A stretch of 64,000 bases of DNA from Allokutzneria multivorans (GCF_039537405.1 NZ_BAABAL010000017.1:496001-560000); one strand, 5' to 3'. Shown: positions 6,951 to 15,253, counted from the first letter of the stretch. Numbers and translations are program-made. Notes: generated by a model from the sequence alone, not told the origin.

Positions 6951-7028
6951 GGGGCAGTAGCTCAGCTGGTCAGAGCAGCAGACTCATAATCTGTCAGGTC
7001 GTGGGTTCGAGCCCCACCTGCCCCACCA
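6951..7028 (+). tRNA. tRNA-Met(CAT), elongator type
   Basis: 78 nt including an encoded CCA at 7026-7028. The acceptor GGGGCAG (6951-6957) pairs with CTGCCCC (7018-7024), discriminator A7025. The anticodon CAT is at 6985-6987 in loop CTCATAA, and the T arm GTGGG-TTCGAGC-CCCAC is intact. A paired first base pair and lack of three G-C pairs beside the anticodon loop rule out the initiator type. A tRNA-Ile with lysidine-modified CAT cannot be excluded by eye. Confidence 0.92.
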
Positions 7029-7041
7029 GCTCCGTTGACGG

Positions 7042-7458
7042 CTACGGACGCGGAGTCCGCAACGATCGCAATTGCTCCCAGTCTCCGGGTTCGCCACCGC
7101 CGAGCAGTTTCCCCGCTACGAGCATCTGCAGGAAGAGCGCCTCGTACGTGTCACCCTGGCGGCGATATCTGTCGGAGTTGGACTCGACCCACGCTTCCGT
7201 GATGCGCCAGCCGTCGGGCTGCTCGGAGAAAACCGCCTCGTAGACGCCGAAACCGGTCCACGAGCGGTGCAGGAACAGCCGGTCCGCCTCGACGAGCGCC
7301 AGCCAACGGTCCTCCATCTGCCCCGCGGCGAGGCCCAGCCGGATCGCCCGCATCTCCGCGCCGCTCCACACGCGAGCCGGGGGCGGCAGCGGAACCGGTC
7401 GAGTGATCGGCTGGAGCGTCGGGAGCTGGTCTCGGGTCACGGGGTCGCGGGCGGTCAT
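7042..7458 (-). CDS. conserved hypothetical protein
   Basis: 138 residues, soluble. A proline-rich N-terminus (QPITRPVPLPPPAR) precedes an alpha/beta region with helix AEMRAIRLGLAAGQMEDRW and strands RLFLHRSWTGFGVYEAVF and WRITEAWVES, which resembles a small NTF2- or immunity-like fold, though I cannot name a family. It ends 14 bp after the convergent tRNA-Met. No ribosome site is obvious at ATG 7458. It is monocistronic as far as seen. Confidence 0.6.
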   Translation of the reverse strand: MTARDPVTRDQLPTLQPITRPVPLPPPARVWSGAEMRAIRLGLAAGQMEDRWLALVEADRLFLHRSWTGFGVYEAVFSEQPDGWRITEAWVESNSDRYRRQGDTYEALFLQMLVAGKLLGGGEPGDWEQLRSLRTPRP

Positions 7459-7497
7459 GAGCGCATGCTAGCCGCGCTCAGAGCGTCCACTGTGGAC

Positions 7498-8235
7498 TCA
7501 CTGTGCGAGCCAGTTCCCCAGGCGTTGAGCGAACCACTCCGGCCGTTGCAGCGGAATGCCGTGACCGCACCCGTCCACAATCTCCAGTTCGCTCCCGGGG
7601 AGTGATTCGTGAAGCGAAAGTGCTGACTTCTTCATGAAACCGCGCTCTCCCGCACCGGCGAGGACGAGTGCCGCACCGGGAAACTGTGCCCATCCTGGTG
7701 GCTCGGTGAACCGGATGTTCTCGCCGACGGTCGTCATGAGCGTCTCTCTGGAGATGCGAGCGGAAGTGCGGAGATAGTCGTCCATCAGGGATGCCGGTAT
7801 GAACAACGCCCTTGCTTGCAGTTTCGCGAACCATTGCTGCTTCGCGAGCGGCGCTGTGGCGCTGAGAAGGCTGAGCGTCAGTCCTGGTGCGCGTGTCGGT
7901 TCGGCTTGTGCGCTGACAACCGCGACTCGCTCCACGAGGTCGGGCCGATTCGCGGCCAGGAGGATCGCGAGCTGAGCTCCGAGGGAGAACCCGACGACGG
8001 TCACGGGCCGCTCAGCTTCCCGCTCGACAACAGCTGCCAGCTCGCTCACCGTCTGGTCGTGCGACACGTACCTCTCCGCAGAACTCCGGTCATGTCCGGG
8101 AAGGTCGGGGACGATGAACCGGAGCCCTGCGGGAAGAAGTTCCGTCGTCGGTTTCCACATCCAGCCAGCCACACCACCGCCGTGCAGGAGCAGCACGGCT
8201 CGCTCGTCACCTATCCCCGACGATCTGACGTGCAT
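7498..8235 (-). CDS. alpha/beta hydrolase
   Basis: 245-residue alpha/beta-hydrolase-fold enzyme of the small soluble esterase/lactonase type. The oxyanion loop is LLLHGGGVAGWMW, the nucleophile elbow GFSLGAQ (Ser about residue 102), and the catalytic histidine lies in CGHGIPLQRP near the C-terminus. There is no signal peptide. Substrate unknown. It stands 18 bp downstream of the divergently controlled deacetylase gene on the same strand, so the two may be co-transcribed from the promoter at the MerR operator. Confidence 0.88.
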   Translation of the reverse strand: MHVRSSGIGDERAVLLLHGGGVAGWMWKPTTELLPAGLRFIVPDLPGHDRSSAERYVSHDQTVSELAAVVEREAERPVTVVGFSLGAQLAILLAANRPDLVERVAVVSAQAEPTRAPGLTLSLLSATAPLAKQQWFAKLQARALFIPASLMDDYLRTSARISRETLMTTVGENIRFTEPPGWAQFPGAALVLAGAGERGFMKKSALSLHESLPGSELEIVDGCGHGIPLQRPEWFAQRLGNWLAQ

Positions 8236-8253
8236 GCACTCCGTCCCCTGCTG

Positions 8254-9126
8254 CTAGTCGGCGCTGTCGCTCGATGTCTGGACACGGTAGTGGTCGGCGA
8301 TCTCGTCGCTGGTGGTCAACCAGATGTCGGGCTGCGCGGCCAGGAACTCCAGCGCCTGGTCGAGGTACTTGGCGCGGAACGCCTGGCCGATCACGAACGG
8401 GTGCAGCGCGAGCGCGAGGACGCGGCCGCTGTGCTCGGAGTCGGCGAGCAGTTGCTCGTACTGGTCCTTGACGATCTGCACGAAGTCCGGCCCGGTGAAG
8501 CTCTTGCCGAACAGGAGCAGGTCGTTGAGCTCGACGGTGTACGGAACGCTGAGCATGCCGGGCACCTTCAGCGAGTACGGCTGGTCGTCGTTGGTCCAGT
8601 CGAGCACGTACTCCAGACCGAGTTCGGCGAGCAGCGCCGGGGTGTTGGCGGTCTCCGTCAGGCCTGGACCCATCCACCCGCGCGGCCGCTGACCGGTCGC
8701 GGCGGCGATGGTCCCGACGACCTCGCTGAGGAACGCGCGCTCCTCGTCGACGGACATGCCGGTGTGCAGGATCGAGTTGGTCTTGCCGTGCGCGAGCCAC
8801 GCCCAGTTCCGCTCCAGCCCGGCCTCGATGATCTGCGGGTAGTGCTCGGCGACGTCGGAGTTCAGCAACACGCTCGCCCGGAACCCGTGCCGGTCAAGGC
8901 TTTGCAACGTGCGCCAGATGCCGACCCGCGTGCCGTAGTCGCGCCAGCCGTGGTTGAGCGGATCGGGCACCAGGTCGGCGGTGCCGGGCCAGATGCTGGT
9001 CGAGGGCTTTCCGGGCACGAAGTGCTCGACGTTGAGGCCGACGTAGGCAGCGACCTTGGCCCCGCCGGGCCAGGTGATCGGCGCGCGTTCGGTGATCGGG
9101 CTGTAGTCGTAGAGGTCGTTCGTCAT
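8254..9126 (-). CDS. polysaccharide deacetylase/allantoinase-like hydrolase
   Basis: 290-residue protein of the NodB-fold CE4-like group that includes PuuE allantoinase-type enzymes. Recognisable parts are PITWPGGAKVAAYVGLNVEHF at the N-terminus, the Arg-rich DYGTRVGIWR, LLNSDVAEHYPQII, GWMGPGLTET and ALHPFVIGQAFR, whose histidine is a metal-ligand candidate. The classical NodB SFDD motif is not seen. ATG 9126 is used; a longer frame would run across the palindrome between this gene and merR. The divergent MerR protein is a good candidate regulator, and the alpha/beta hydrolase downstream is probably co-expressed. Confidence 0.85.
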   Translation of the reverse strand: MTNDLYDYSPITERAPITWPGGAKVAAYVGLNVEHFVPGKPSTSIWPGTADLVPDPLNHGWRDYGTRVGIWRTLQSLDRHGFRASVLLNSDVAEHYPQIIEAGLERNWAWLAHGKTNSILHTGMSVDEERAFLSEVVGTIAAATGQRPRGWMGPGLTETANTPALLAELGLEYVLDWTNDDQPYSLKVPGMLSVPYTVELNDLLLFGKSFTGPDFVQIVKDQYEQLLADSEHSGRVLALALHPFVIGQAFRAKYLDQALEFLAAQPDIWLTTSDEIADHYRVQTSSDSAD

Positions 9127-9142
9127 GCGACCACGGTAAAAT

Positions 9143-9158
9143 CTGACATCAGTGTCAG
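9143..9158. promoter_or_regulatory. palindromic operator between merR and the deacetylase gene
   Basis: CTGACA-TCAG-TGTCAG, a perfect 6-bp inverted repeat with a 4-bp spacer, lies 17 bp from the deacetylase start and 24 bp from the MerR start. MerR proteins bind such dyads between overlapping promoters. CTGACA can also serve as a -35 element on either strand. Confidence 0.6.
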
Positions 9159-9181
9159 GTTCAAGTCCGAGGACGGCCGAG

Positions 9182-9547
9182 ATGAAGATCGGTGAGCTCG
9201 CGCGGCGCACGGGGGTCAGTGAGCGGTCGCTGCGCTACTACGAGCAGCAGGGCCTGCTCGTCTCCGAGCGCACGCCGGGCGGCCAGCGCGACTACGCCGA
9301 GCGCGCGGTCGACCGGGTGATCCGCATCCAGGAGTTGTTCGCGGCCGGGCTGAACAGCAAGAAGATCGCCCGAGTGCTGCCCTGCATGCGCGATGCCGAC
9401 GGTGGGCCTTCGGAGATCGCCACCGGCAAGCTGGTCACCGAACTCGCTGAGGAGCGCACGCGGATCGACCAGATGATCAACAGCTTGGTGAACTCCCGCG
9501 ACGTGCTCGACGGAGTGATCGACGCGGCCGCGGAGGCCGAGCGCTAG
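9182..9547 (+). CDS. MerR family transcriptional regulator
   Basis: 121 residues. The N-terminal winged helix (MKIGELARRTGVSERSLRYYEQQGL) is canonical MerR, followed by the wing RTPGGQRDY and a C-terminal dimerisation helix rich in charged residues. There is a single CMRD cysteine and no metal-binding pair, so it is more like the redox- or small-molecule-responsive MerR group. ATG 9182 starts exactly at the domain. It is divergent from the deacetylase/hydrolase pair with a dyad between them, the usual layout for a MerR regulator controlling its neighbour. Confidence 0.92.
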   Translation: MKIGELARRTGVSERSLRYYEQQGLLVSERTPGGQRDYAERAVDRVIRIQELFAAGLNSKKIARVLPCMRDADGGPSEIATGKLVTELAEERTRIDQMINSLVNSRDVLDGVIDAAAEAER

Positions 9548-9675
9548 CGCACTTCCCGCACGTGGTGCGAATGCCGAACTGTCGTTTGTCCGATCGGGTG
9601 AGGAGTCGTGCGCGGGCTAACGAATCTCGGGTCGGGGCGAAACGCGGGGTACTGATCGGGGAGAAGGTGGGGGAC

Positions 9676-10830
9676 ATGGCGGCGGAGTCCTGGCACGCGG
9701 CACGGCTCATCCCGACCTCGGGCGTCGGTGGTGCCGAGGAGCGGCAGCGGCGGTCGGCCTCCGCCCTGCTCGCCGTTCTCGCGGCGGTCCCGGAGTTCGG
9801 CGCGGCGGTCAGCGAGATGCTGGGCGCGCCGTGCGGGCGCGTCGAGTCGTTCGTGGACGTGCCTTTTCGTTTTGGTGACGCGGTTTTCGTGCCGGCCGGG
9901 CTGATCCGGGTCACTCGGGGAGCCTGTCGCTGGACCGCGTTGGTGGAGGTGAAGACCGGCGCGGACGTCATCCCCGCCGACCGGCTCGGCATGTGCCTGA
10001 GCCTCGCGCGGGAACAGGGTTTCGACGCGGTGCTCACCATCTCCAACGAAGTTCCGGCTGTCCCGGCCCCGCCTCTGTCTACAGTGGACGAAGCGCGGCG
10101 GCTCCAGGTCTCCTGGTCCCAGTTGCTGTGCAAGGCGGTCGCGGTGCGGGCGGTGGTCAACTCGGAGCGCGCGTGGATTCTCGGCGAGCTGATCGGATAT
10201 CTGGAGCACCCGAACTCCGGCACGGTGACCTTCGACGACATGGGTGAGGCGTGGGAACCGGCACGCGCGGCGCTCGCGGCGGGCACGTTGCGCGCGGAGG
10301 ACCACGCGGCGACTGAGGTCGCGGCCCGCTTCGACGAGCTGTTGCGCTTCGCCAGCCTCCGGCTCGGTGTGGAGGCCACTCCTGCGTTGTCCCGCAAGGA
10401 AAGCGTCGACCCGCTGCTGCGCACGCGCACCCTCGCCGAGCGGCTCGCGGAGGACGGTTCGCTGGCCGGAGCCATCCGGATTCCGGGCAGCGCCGCGCTG
10501 TTGCACGTTTCCGCCGACCTGCGCGCGGACCGGCTCGCCTGCTACGTGGACATGGACGTGCCCCGCGAGGGACGGCCGACGACCAGGGTGAACTGGGTGG
10601 AGCGGCAGATCAGGAACGCGCCGTCGAGCGTGCGGGTCGAGCAGCAGCGGGAGTTGCGCGCGTTCCGGATCTCCCAGGATTTCGCGATGGGCACGGGGCG
10701 CGCGGGATTCGTCGGCTCGGTGCTGAGCGCGGTCACCGCGTTCTACGAGGACGTCGTGCAGAACCTCAGGACGCGTACCGCGCCGGTGCCCAGAACGCGT
10801 TCCGGAGAAGCCGTCGCGGGCGCGCTGTAG
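9676..10830 (+). CDS. conserved protein with restriction-endonuclease-like motif
   Basis: 384-residue protein. Around residues 55-110 it has VESFVDVPF, then ALVEVKTG, the E-x-K half of a PD-(D/E)XK nuclease core, followed by a helix and DAVLTISNE, as in NERD/Mrr-like folds. The C-terminal half is helical with a further alpha/beta region (LACYVDMDVPREG) that I cannot place. GAGAAGGTGGGGG precedes ATG 9676. No DNA-modification or helicase partner is near, so a classical restriction system is not supported; similar proteins appear in actinomycetes as isolated conserved genes. The nuclease activity is inference from a single motif. Confidence 0.7.
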   Translation: MAAESWHAARLIPTSGVGGAEERQRRSASALLAVLAAVPEFGAAVSEMLGAPCGRVESFVDVPFRFGDAVFVPAGLIRVTRGACRWTALVEVKTGADVIPADRLGMCLSLAREQGFDAVLTISNEVPAVPAPPLSTVDEARRLQVSWSQLLCKAVAVRAVVNSERAWILGELIGYLEHPNSGTVTFDDMGEAWEPARAALAAGTLRAEDHAATEVAARFDELLRFASLRLGVEATPALSRKESVDPLLRTRTLAERLAEDGSLAGAIRIPGSAALLHVSADLRADRLACYVDMDVPREGRPTTRVNWVERQIRNAPSSVRVEQQRELRAFRISQDFAMGTGRAGFVGSVLSAVTAFYEDVVQNLRTRTAPVPRTRSGEAVAGAL

Positions 10831-10836
10831 TCCGGC

Positions 10837-11604
10837 TCAGAACCTCGGCGGGCGCTTGTCGAGGAACGCCCGCACGCCCTCAGCGTACTCCGGGCTGGTG
10901 TAGCTCGCCTCGAACAACGCGTGCAGCTCGTCGTTCTCCACGTGCAGGCCGTCGGTGATCCCGTTGACGACCGCCTTCGCCCCGCGCACGCTCACCTGGG
11001 CGCGCGTGGCGAGGACCTCGGCCAGCTCCTTGGCCCGCGCGGCGAGCTCGGCCGCGGGGTGCACCTCGTTGACCAGTCCGATGCGCAGCGCGGTCGCCGC
11101 GTCGATCAGGTCGGCGGAGTACAGGATCTGCTTCGCCCACGCCGGGCCGACCGCTTCGACGAGCCGCTTGGTCGACATGAAGTGGTAGATGATGCCGAGC
11201 TTCGCCGGAGTGATGCCGAAACGCGCGTCCTCGGTGGCCACGCGGATGTCGCACGCCAGCGCGATCTCACAGCCCCCGCCGACGCAGAACCCGGTGATCG
11301 CCGCGATCACCGGCTTGCTCAGCGAGGCGATCGCGCGCTCGCCCGCGTGCACGACCTCGCCGTACGCGCGAGCCCCTTCCGCTCCCTTGCGCAGCGTCTC
11401 GAACTCGCTGATGTCCGCGCCCGCCGAGAAGTGGTCGCCGCCCTGGACCACCAGGACACGCACCGCGTCGTCGTGCTCGACCCGATCCATCAGGCCGGGC
11501 AGCGCCGACCACATGGCGTGGCTCATCGCGTTGCGCTTGGCGGGGCGGTCGATGGTCAGGGTCGCCACCGCGCCGTCGACGGTCAGCTGGAGGTGCTCGC
11601 TCAC
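10837..11604 (-). CDS. enoyl-CoA hydratase/isomerase family protein
   Basis: 255-residue crotonase-fold enzyme. The CoA oxyanion-hole segments are HFSAGADISEFE (about residue 58-69) and AITGFCVGGGCEIALACD (about 102-119), with the family region ARFGITPAKLGI. The position of the second catalytic glutamate found in true hydratases (usually in PEIxLGIxP) is here TPAKLGI, so the exact reaction may be isomerase or another crotonase chemistry. GTG 11604 start. It converges with the nuclease-like gene, 6 bp between stops. Role: beta-oxidation or acyl-CoA processing. Confidence 0.9.
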   Translation of the reverse strand: MSEHLQLTVDGAVATLTIDRPAKRNAMSHAMWSALPGLMDRVEHDDAVRVLVVQGGDHFSAGADISEFETLRKGAEGARAYGEVVHAGERAIASLSKPVIAAITGFCVGGGCEIALACDIRVATEDARFGITPAKLGIIYHFMSTKRLVEAVGPAWAKQILYSADLIDAATALRIGLVNEVHPAAELAARAKELAEVLATRAQVSVRGAKAVVNGITDGLHVENDELHALFEASYTSPEYAEGVRAFLDKRPPRF

Positions 11605-11706
11605 CCGGCCACCGTATCCGCCGAGGCGGTGTCGCCGGGTTGTGCGTTGGCACTCACCCGGCGACGCCGACGGTGCTCTACCAGCGCAGGCCGAGGCTCG
11701 CGTCCA

Positions 11707-11917
11707 GGGCCTGTCCTGTAAGTGGTTGAGCTGCGTATTCCGGTCACGGTGCCGCTGGGGGTCGGGGTGTCTTCAAGACCACCAAACCCCCCTGTTGATC
11801 ATCGCCAACCGCCGCAAACCCAGCAGCCTCGTGAGGTTTGCCGTCGTTGAAGACCGCTGGGGCAGGGGTGTGTAGGTCTTGAAGACCGCTGAACCCTGCG
11901 ACTTGCAGGACAGGCCC
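11707..11917. mobile_element. MITE-like element, about 211 bp
   Basis: The ends are an imperfect terminal inverted repeat: GGGCCTGTCCTGTAAGT at 11707-11723 and the complement of GGGCCTGTCCTGCAAGT at 11901-11917 (16 of 17 match). The right end is followed by TA and the left preceded by CA, so a TA duplication may have decayed. No transposase is encoded. Inside are three GTCTT-AAGAC-type palindromes, including one copy of the dispersed repeat at 11767-11813. A related end sequence lies alone at 26186-26222. Confidence 0.65.
11767..11813 (-). repeat. dispersed GTCTTGAAGAC repeat, copy A
   Basis: Read on the minus strand: GGCGGTTGGCGATGATC, then AACAGGGGGGTTTGG and TGGTCTTGAAGACAC. It aligns over about 47 bp with copies at 18171 and 39885. 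It lies within the MITE-like element. Confidence 0.7.
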
Positions 11918-12028
11918 TAGTCAGTCGTCCGCCGGGGAAGTGCGGGGTGGGCGCCCTTCGCGCCGGAGCCGGAGGTGGCCGCCAGGGCGAGGGAGGAGAG
12001 CACGGTGGCACAACCGTGAATTCGCAGG

Positions 12029-12667
12029 TCAGGGCGCGTAGCCGTGCAAGAAGGCGTGCACGCCGGTCCGCACCATCTCGGTGATCTCCTCGGCGGAGGG
12101 CTCGGCGCCGGGGAAGGACGGGTTGAACGCGCCGACCAGGACGAGCAGGTGGACGGCGGCGCGGTCGGCGTTGGTGATCCGCAGCAGGCCCTGGTCGCTG
12201 AGTCGCTGGAGGTGCCCGGCCAGCTCGCGGCGGACCCGCAGCGGGCCGGTCTCCTGCCACGCCTCGATCGCGGTGCGCGGGATGTGCGCGGCCTCGGCGT
12301 TGATCTGGCGGACCAGCGCGAAGTGCTCGCCGGTGCCGATCGTGGGGCCTGCCCACTCGATGCCGAACTCGATCAGGTCGGCCGCCAGGTCGGTGACCTT
12401 GCGCAGGTGCCGGTCGATCACCTCCAGCTGCCGCTGCGCGGTGCGCGCGGAACTCGCCTGGATGACGGCCTCGAACAGCTCGGCCTTGCCCTGGAAGTGG
12501 TTGTAGATCGTCCGCGTGGACACCCCGGCGGCCTCGGCGATGGTGTCGATGCTCGCCCGGGTGTAGCCGTCGCGCGCGAAGACGGTGAGCGCTCCGTCGA
12601 GCAGGGCGGCGCGCTTGTCGGCGGCCCCGCCGCGTGGTCGTCCCTTGGCGCTGTTCGTGCTGGTCAC
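12029..12667 (-). CDS. TetR family transcriptional regulator
   Basis: 212 residues. The TetR helix-turn-helix is clear (DGALTVFARDGYTRASIDTI, AEAAGVSTRTIYNHFQGK, residues ~25-70), followed by an all-helical ligand domain. GTG 12667 with CCAGGAG seven bases upstream is the supported start; the frame continues upstream but into the intergenic operator. It is divergent from an NADPH-dependent flavin reductase, which is the likely target. Ligand unknown. Confidence 0.9.
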   Translation of the reverse strand: MTSTNSAKGRPRGGAADKRAALLDGALTVFARDGYTRASIDTIAEAAGVSTRTIYNHFQGKAELFEAVIQASSARTAQRQLEVIDRHLRKVTDLAADLIEFGIEWAGPTIGTGEHFALVRQINAEAAHIPRTAIEAWQETGPLRVRRELAGHLQRLSDQGLLRITNADRAAVHLLVLVGAFNPSFPGAEPSAEEITEMVRTGVHAFLHGYAP

Positions 12668-12694
12668 CGCGGCTCCTGGGGTCGTCGTCCGATC

Positions 12695-12740
12695 AAAAGT
12701 GCAATGAGCGTTGTATTTATTGCCATGGTCGTTGTACTTT
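12695..12740. promoter_or_regulatory. likely operator/promoter region of tetR and the flavin reductase
   Basis: An AT-rich stretch with TACAACG repeated on the minus strand (complements of CGTTGTA at about 12709-12715 and 12730-12736) and the arms GCAAT/ATTGC around the first. Repeated half-sites between divergent tetR and target genes suggest regulator binding, but the exact operator cannot be set by eye. Confidence 0.35.
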
Positions 12741-12791
12741 ACCTCCTGTGTCGAACCGCCCGAGTCGAACCGCACTCAAGGAGCTCATCGG

Positions 12792-13385
12792 ATGACCCGC
12801 ATCGCAGTTCTCATCGGCAGCACCCGCCCCGGCCGCCGAGGGGTGGTCGTGGCCGACTGGGTCGCCAGGGCGGCCGCCGCGCACGCCTCGGTGGCGGCGG
12901 GCGAGGTGGAGATCGACGTGGTCGACCTCGCCGACCACGCGCTGCCGCTGCTGGACGAGCCCGTGCCCGCGCTCGCGGGCGACTACCGCAACGAGCACAC
13001 CCGCCGCTGGGCCGAGGTGATCGGCGCCTACGACGGCTTCGTCGTCGTGACGCCCGAGTACAACCACTCCTTTCCCGCCGCGCTGAAGAACGCGATCGAC
13101 TACCTCTACGCCGAGTGGAACGACAAGGCCGCCGGGTTCGTGAGCTACGGCGCGCACGGGGGCATGCGCGCCGTGGAGCAGCTGCGCACGGTGCTCGCCG
13201 AAGTGAAGGTCGCCTCCGTGCGCACGCAGGTGTTCTTCTCGATGGCAACCGACCTCGAGCTGTTCACCGAGCCGGACGCGTGGACGGCCAGCTCCTACCA
13301 GGCGGAGAACCTGGCCACCATGCTCGACGAGCTCATCGCGTGGTCGAACGCCCTGAAGCCGTTGCGCTCCAAGGTTGCCGCCTAG
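12792..13385 (+). CDS. NADPH-dependent FMN reductase family protein
   Basis: 197-residue flavodoxin-like reductase. The FMN phosphate loop is IGSTRPGRRG at residues 7-16, and the flavin-contacting TPEYNHSFPAALKNAIDYL (residues ~80-98) is the family hallmark. It would reduce FMN, quinones or azo/nitro compounds with NAD(P)H. AAGGAG lies eight bases before ATG 12792. Regulation by the divergent TetR protein is likely, which fits a quinone- or xenobiotic-response pair. Its stop overlaps the convergent GH5 gene by 4 bp. Confidence 0.92.
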   Translation: MTRIAVLIGSTRPGRRGVVVADWVARAAAAHASVAAGEVEIDVVDLADHALPLLDEPVPALAGDYRNEHTRRWAEVIGAYDGFVVVTPEYNHSFPAALKNAIDYLYAEWNDKAAGFVSYGAHGGMRAVEQLRTVLAEVKVASVRTQVFFSMATDLELFTEPDAWTASSYQAENLATMLDELIAWSNALKPLRSKVAA

Positions 13386-15253
13386 CCGCCGTTGATTCCC
13401 ACGCAGAGCAGGGCGTCCGGCGTCTTCGCCCTGCCGGCGACGCGCCCGGTCCACGCGACGCCACCGACGTACTCCGTCTCCGCGCACTGGCCCTTGAAGC
13501 GCCCGTGCGCGAAGTCGCCACCGCGCGCCCCTGCGGGACGGTTGTCGCCGCGGTCGAACCACACCGTCCTTCCGTTGGCGCCCAACGACTGCGCAACCCG
13601 TTGGCACAGCACCGAGGACATGTCGGCGCCGCGCATCGCGTACCCGGTCACCACGTGCCCGGGCGGGCACTGGAACTTGGTGTAGCCGCTCGCCCAGTCG
13701 GAGCCGACGTTGCGCTCATCGCGAACCACTTGCCGCCCAAGCGGATTCGCGTCGAGCCCGGCCTCGGTGCACAGGCCGCGACCGCCGACCTGCGCGAGTC
13801 CGACCAGGCGCTGTCCGTCCGGGCACGCGGCCTTGCGCGCGCCGGAGTCCCAGTCCGACTCGCCGAGCAGTCGTGCCGACCGCACGGCATCGCCGTGGTC
13901 CGGCGCGAGCATGCTCCACGCGTCGGACCGCGGCACCGGCCCGGTTCTCCCTTGTGCGCCAACGAGTCGACGCCAGGCCGGAGCACGCCAGTCGTCGCCG
14001 TCGTCCACGCTCATCCGGTTGCCCGCAACGTCCCAGTGCAGCATCGCCCAGCCGTTCCCTCGCCGGTCCTGGTGCCAGCCCACCAGTGGCCAGTACGCGA
14101 AGTCGGTGTCGTTGCGCACCAGGTGGTCCACGAAGTTCTCGAACCACGCGCGCGACTTCGGGTCGGTCTCCTCGCGCCCGCCCGAGCCGAACTCGCTGAT
14201 CCACACGGGCGCGGTGAAGTGCTGACCGCTCTGCTGCGCCACGAAGAACGCCTGCCGGTCCAGGACGGCGAACAGCTCCTCGCGGCCGAAGTCGCGGTAG
14301 CGGGGATCGCTGGTCTCGCCGATCCCCGTGGCACCGCTGTGGTTCGGGCCGGTGTAGCCGTAGAAGTGCGCCGAGTACACCAGTTTCCGCGACCGCACCA
14401 GGGTGTGCGACAGCGTCCGGACCGGCTCCAGCGTCGGCCTGCCGTGCGGGAGCCCGTTGACGGGGAGGCCGAACCAGTTGATGCCCTCGATGACGATCAG
14501 GATGTCCGGGTTGGCCTCGGTCAGGATGCGGTCGGCCGCCCGCTGCGCCGCCGCGTGCCAGTCGTGTTCGTTGCCCCACCCCCAGTTCGGGTCGTCCAGG
14601 ATGTTCCGCCGGACCTCGTTGTACAGATCGGCACCGACGACCCGGGCGTTGGAGCGGTAGCGCTTGACCATCAGCAGCCAGTCGGCTTCCCACTTCTGGG
14701 TGGCCTGGCTGGTGTTCCACCTCTCGTTTCCGTCCACGCCGCAACACCATCGGCTGGTGTTGGTGTGGTTGTTCAGGATCACCGCGAAACCCGCTGAGGT
14801 CAGCGCTTCGACCACCGCGTCGTAGACCTGGAGCGGGGTCTTCCCGCGCAGCGCGGGGTTCGCGCGCACGGCAGCGTCGGGCACCGGGCGGGTGTCGTGC
14901 ACCATCTCGTTGGAGAACGGCAGGCGGATGCTGTTGAGCCCGATCCCCCGGAAGCTCTCGATCATCGCCGCCATCGGCGCGCGGTCCAGGCCGAGCGGGA
15001 TCTGGTCGGACTTCTCGCCCGCGTGGTGGGCGGCCGGGTCCGCGATGTCGCCGGAACCGTTCCACGTGCCGCTCGCACCGTGCCAGTTCCCCGACTTCAG
15101 CTTGAAGCGGTTGCCCGTCGCATCAACGATGTAGCGCCCCTCGGTGCTCAACGGCGCGGTCCACGACACCGCCTCCGGAGCGGCCCTCGCCGGGGCGGGA
15201 ACAGTCATCGATGCCAGTAGCAACCCCGCCACCACGACCCGAGTCAGCGCCAT
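13382..15253 (-). CDS. secreted glycoside hydrolase family 5 (cellulase-type)
   Basis: 623 residues. Signal peptide at 1-25 (ALTRVVVAGLLLASM, cleavage near ARAAPEA). The GH5 TIM barrel spans ~35-400: GIGLNSIRLPFSNEM, VILNNHTN, ADLYNEV with the acid/base Glu about 213, HFYGYTG and ISEFGSGG with the nucleophile Glu about 354. Residues ~440-623 form a C-terminal module with six or so cysteines and a repeated CPxG-type pattern (ACPDGQRLVGLAQVGG, CPPGHVVTGYAMRG), probably a substrate- or wall-binding domain. It would hydrolyse a beta-glucan or related polysaccharide outside the cell. The linkage specificity cannot be read from sequence. Confidence 0.9.
   Translation of the reverse strand: MALTRVVVAGLLLASMTVPAPARAAPEAVSWTAPLSTEGRYIVDATGNRFKLKSGNWHGASGTWNGSGDIADPAAHHAGEKSDQIPLGLDRAPMAAMIESFRGIGLNSIRLPFSNEMVHDTRPVPDAAVRANPALRGKTPLQVYDAVVEALTSAGFAVILNNHTNTSRWCCGVDGNERWNTSQATQKWEADWLLMVKRYRSNARVVGADLYNEVRRNILDDPNWGWGNEHDWHAAAQRAADRILTEANPDILIVIEGINWFGLPVNGLPHGRPTLEPVRTLSHTLVRSRKLVYSAHFYGYTGPNHSGATGIGETSDPRYRDFGREELFAVLDRQAFFVAQQSGQHFTAPVWISEFGSGGREETDPKSRAWFENFVDHLVRNDTDFAYWPLVGWHQDRRGNGWAMLHWDVAGNRMSVDDGDDWRAPAWRRLVGAQGRTGPVPRSDAWSMLAPDHGDAVRSARLLGESDWDSGARKAACPDGQRLVGLAQVGGRGLCTEAGLDANPLGRQVVRDERNVGSDWASGYTKFQCPPGHVVTGYAMRGADMSSVLCQRVAQSLGANGRTVWFDRGDNRPAGARGGDFAHGRFKGQCAETEYVGGVAWTGRVAGRAKTPDALLCVGINGG

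Larger units (their letters stand above)
11605..12028. other. intergenic region containing a MITE-like element
   Basis: Apart from the element at 11707-11917 I see no intact gene. Just left of it, on the minus strand, a frame ends in LDASLGLRW-stop (stop at 11679-11681), which looks like the last residues of a protein whose body is gone; this fragment is suggestive only. Confidence 0.4.

Noticed and set aside
6951..7028. tRNA-Ile(CAT, lysidine) instead of tRNA-Met
   Set aside because: Cannot be excluded by anticodon, but the general body looked like an elongator Met type; a covariance model would decide.
12044..14797. A 917-codon open frame on the plus strand
   Set aside because: It lies antisense to tetR, reads through the flavin reductase in another frame and covers most of the GH5 gene; residues are Arg/Gly/Ala-rich noise, as expected from GC-rich third-position bias.
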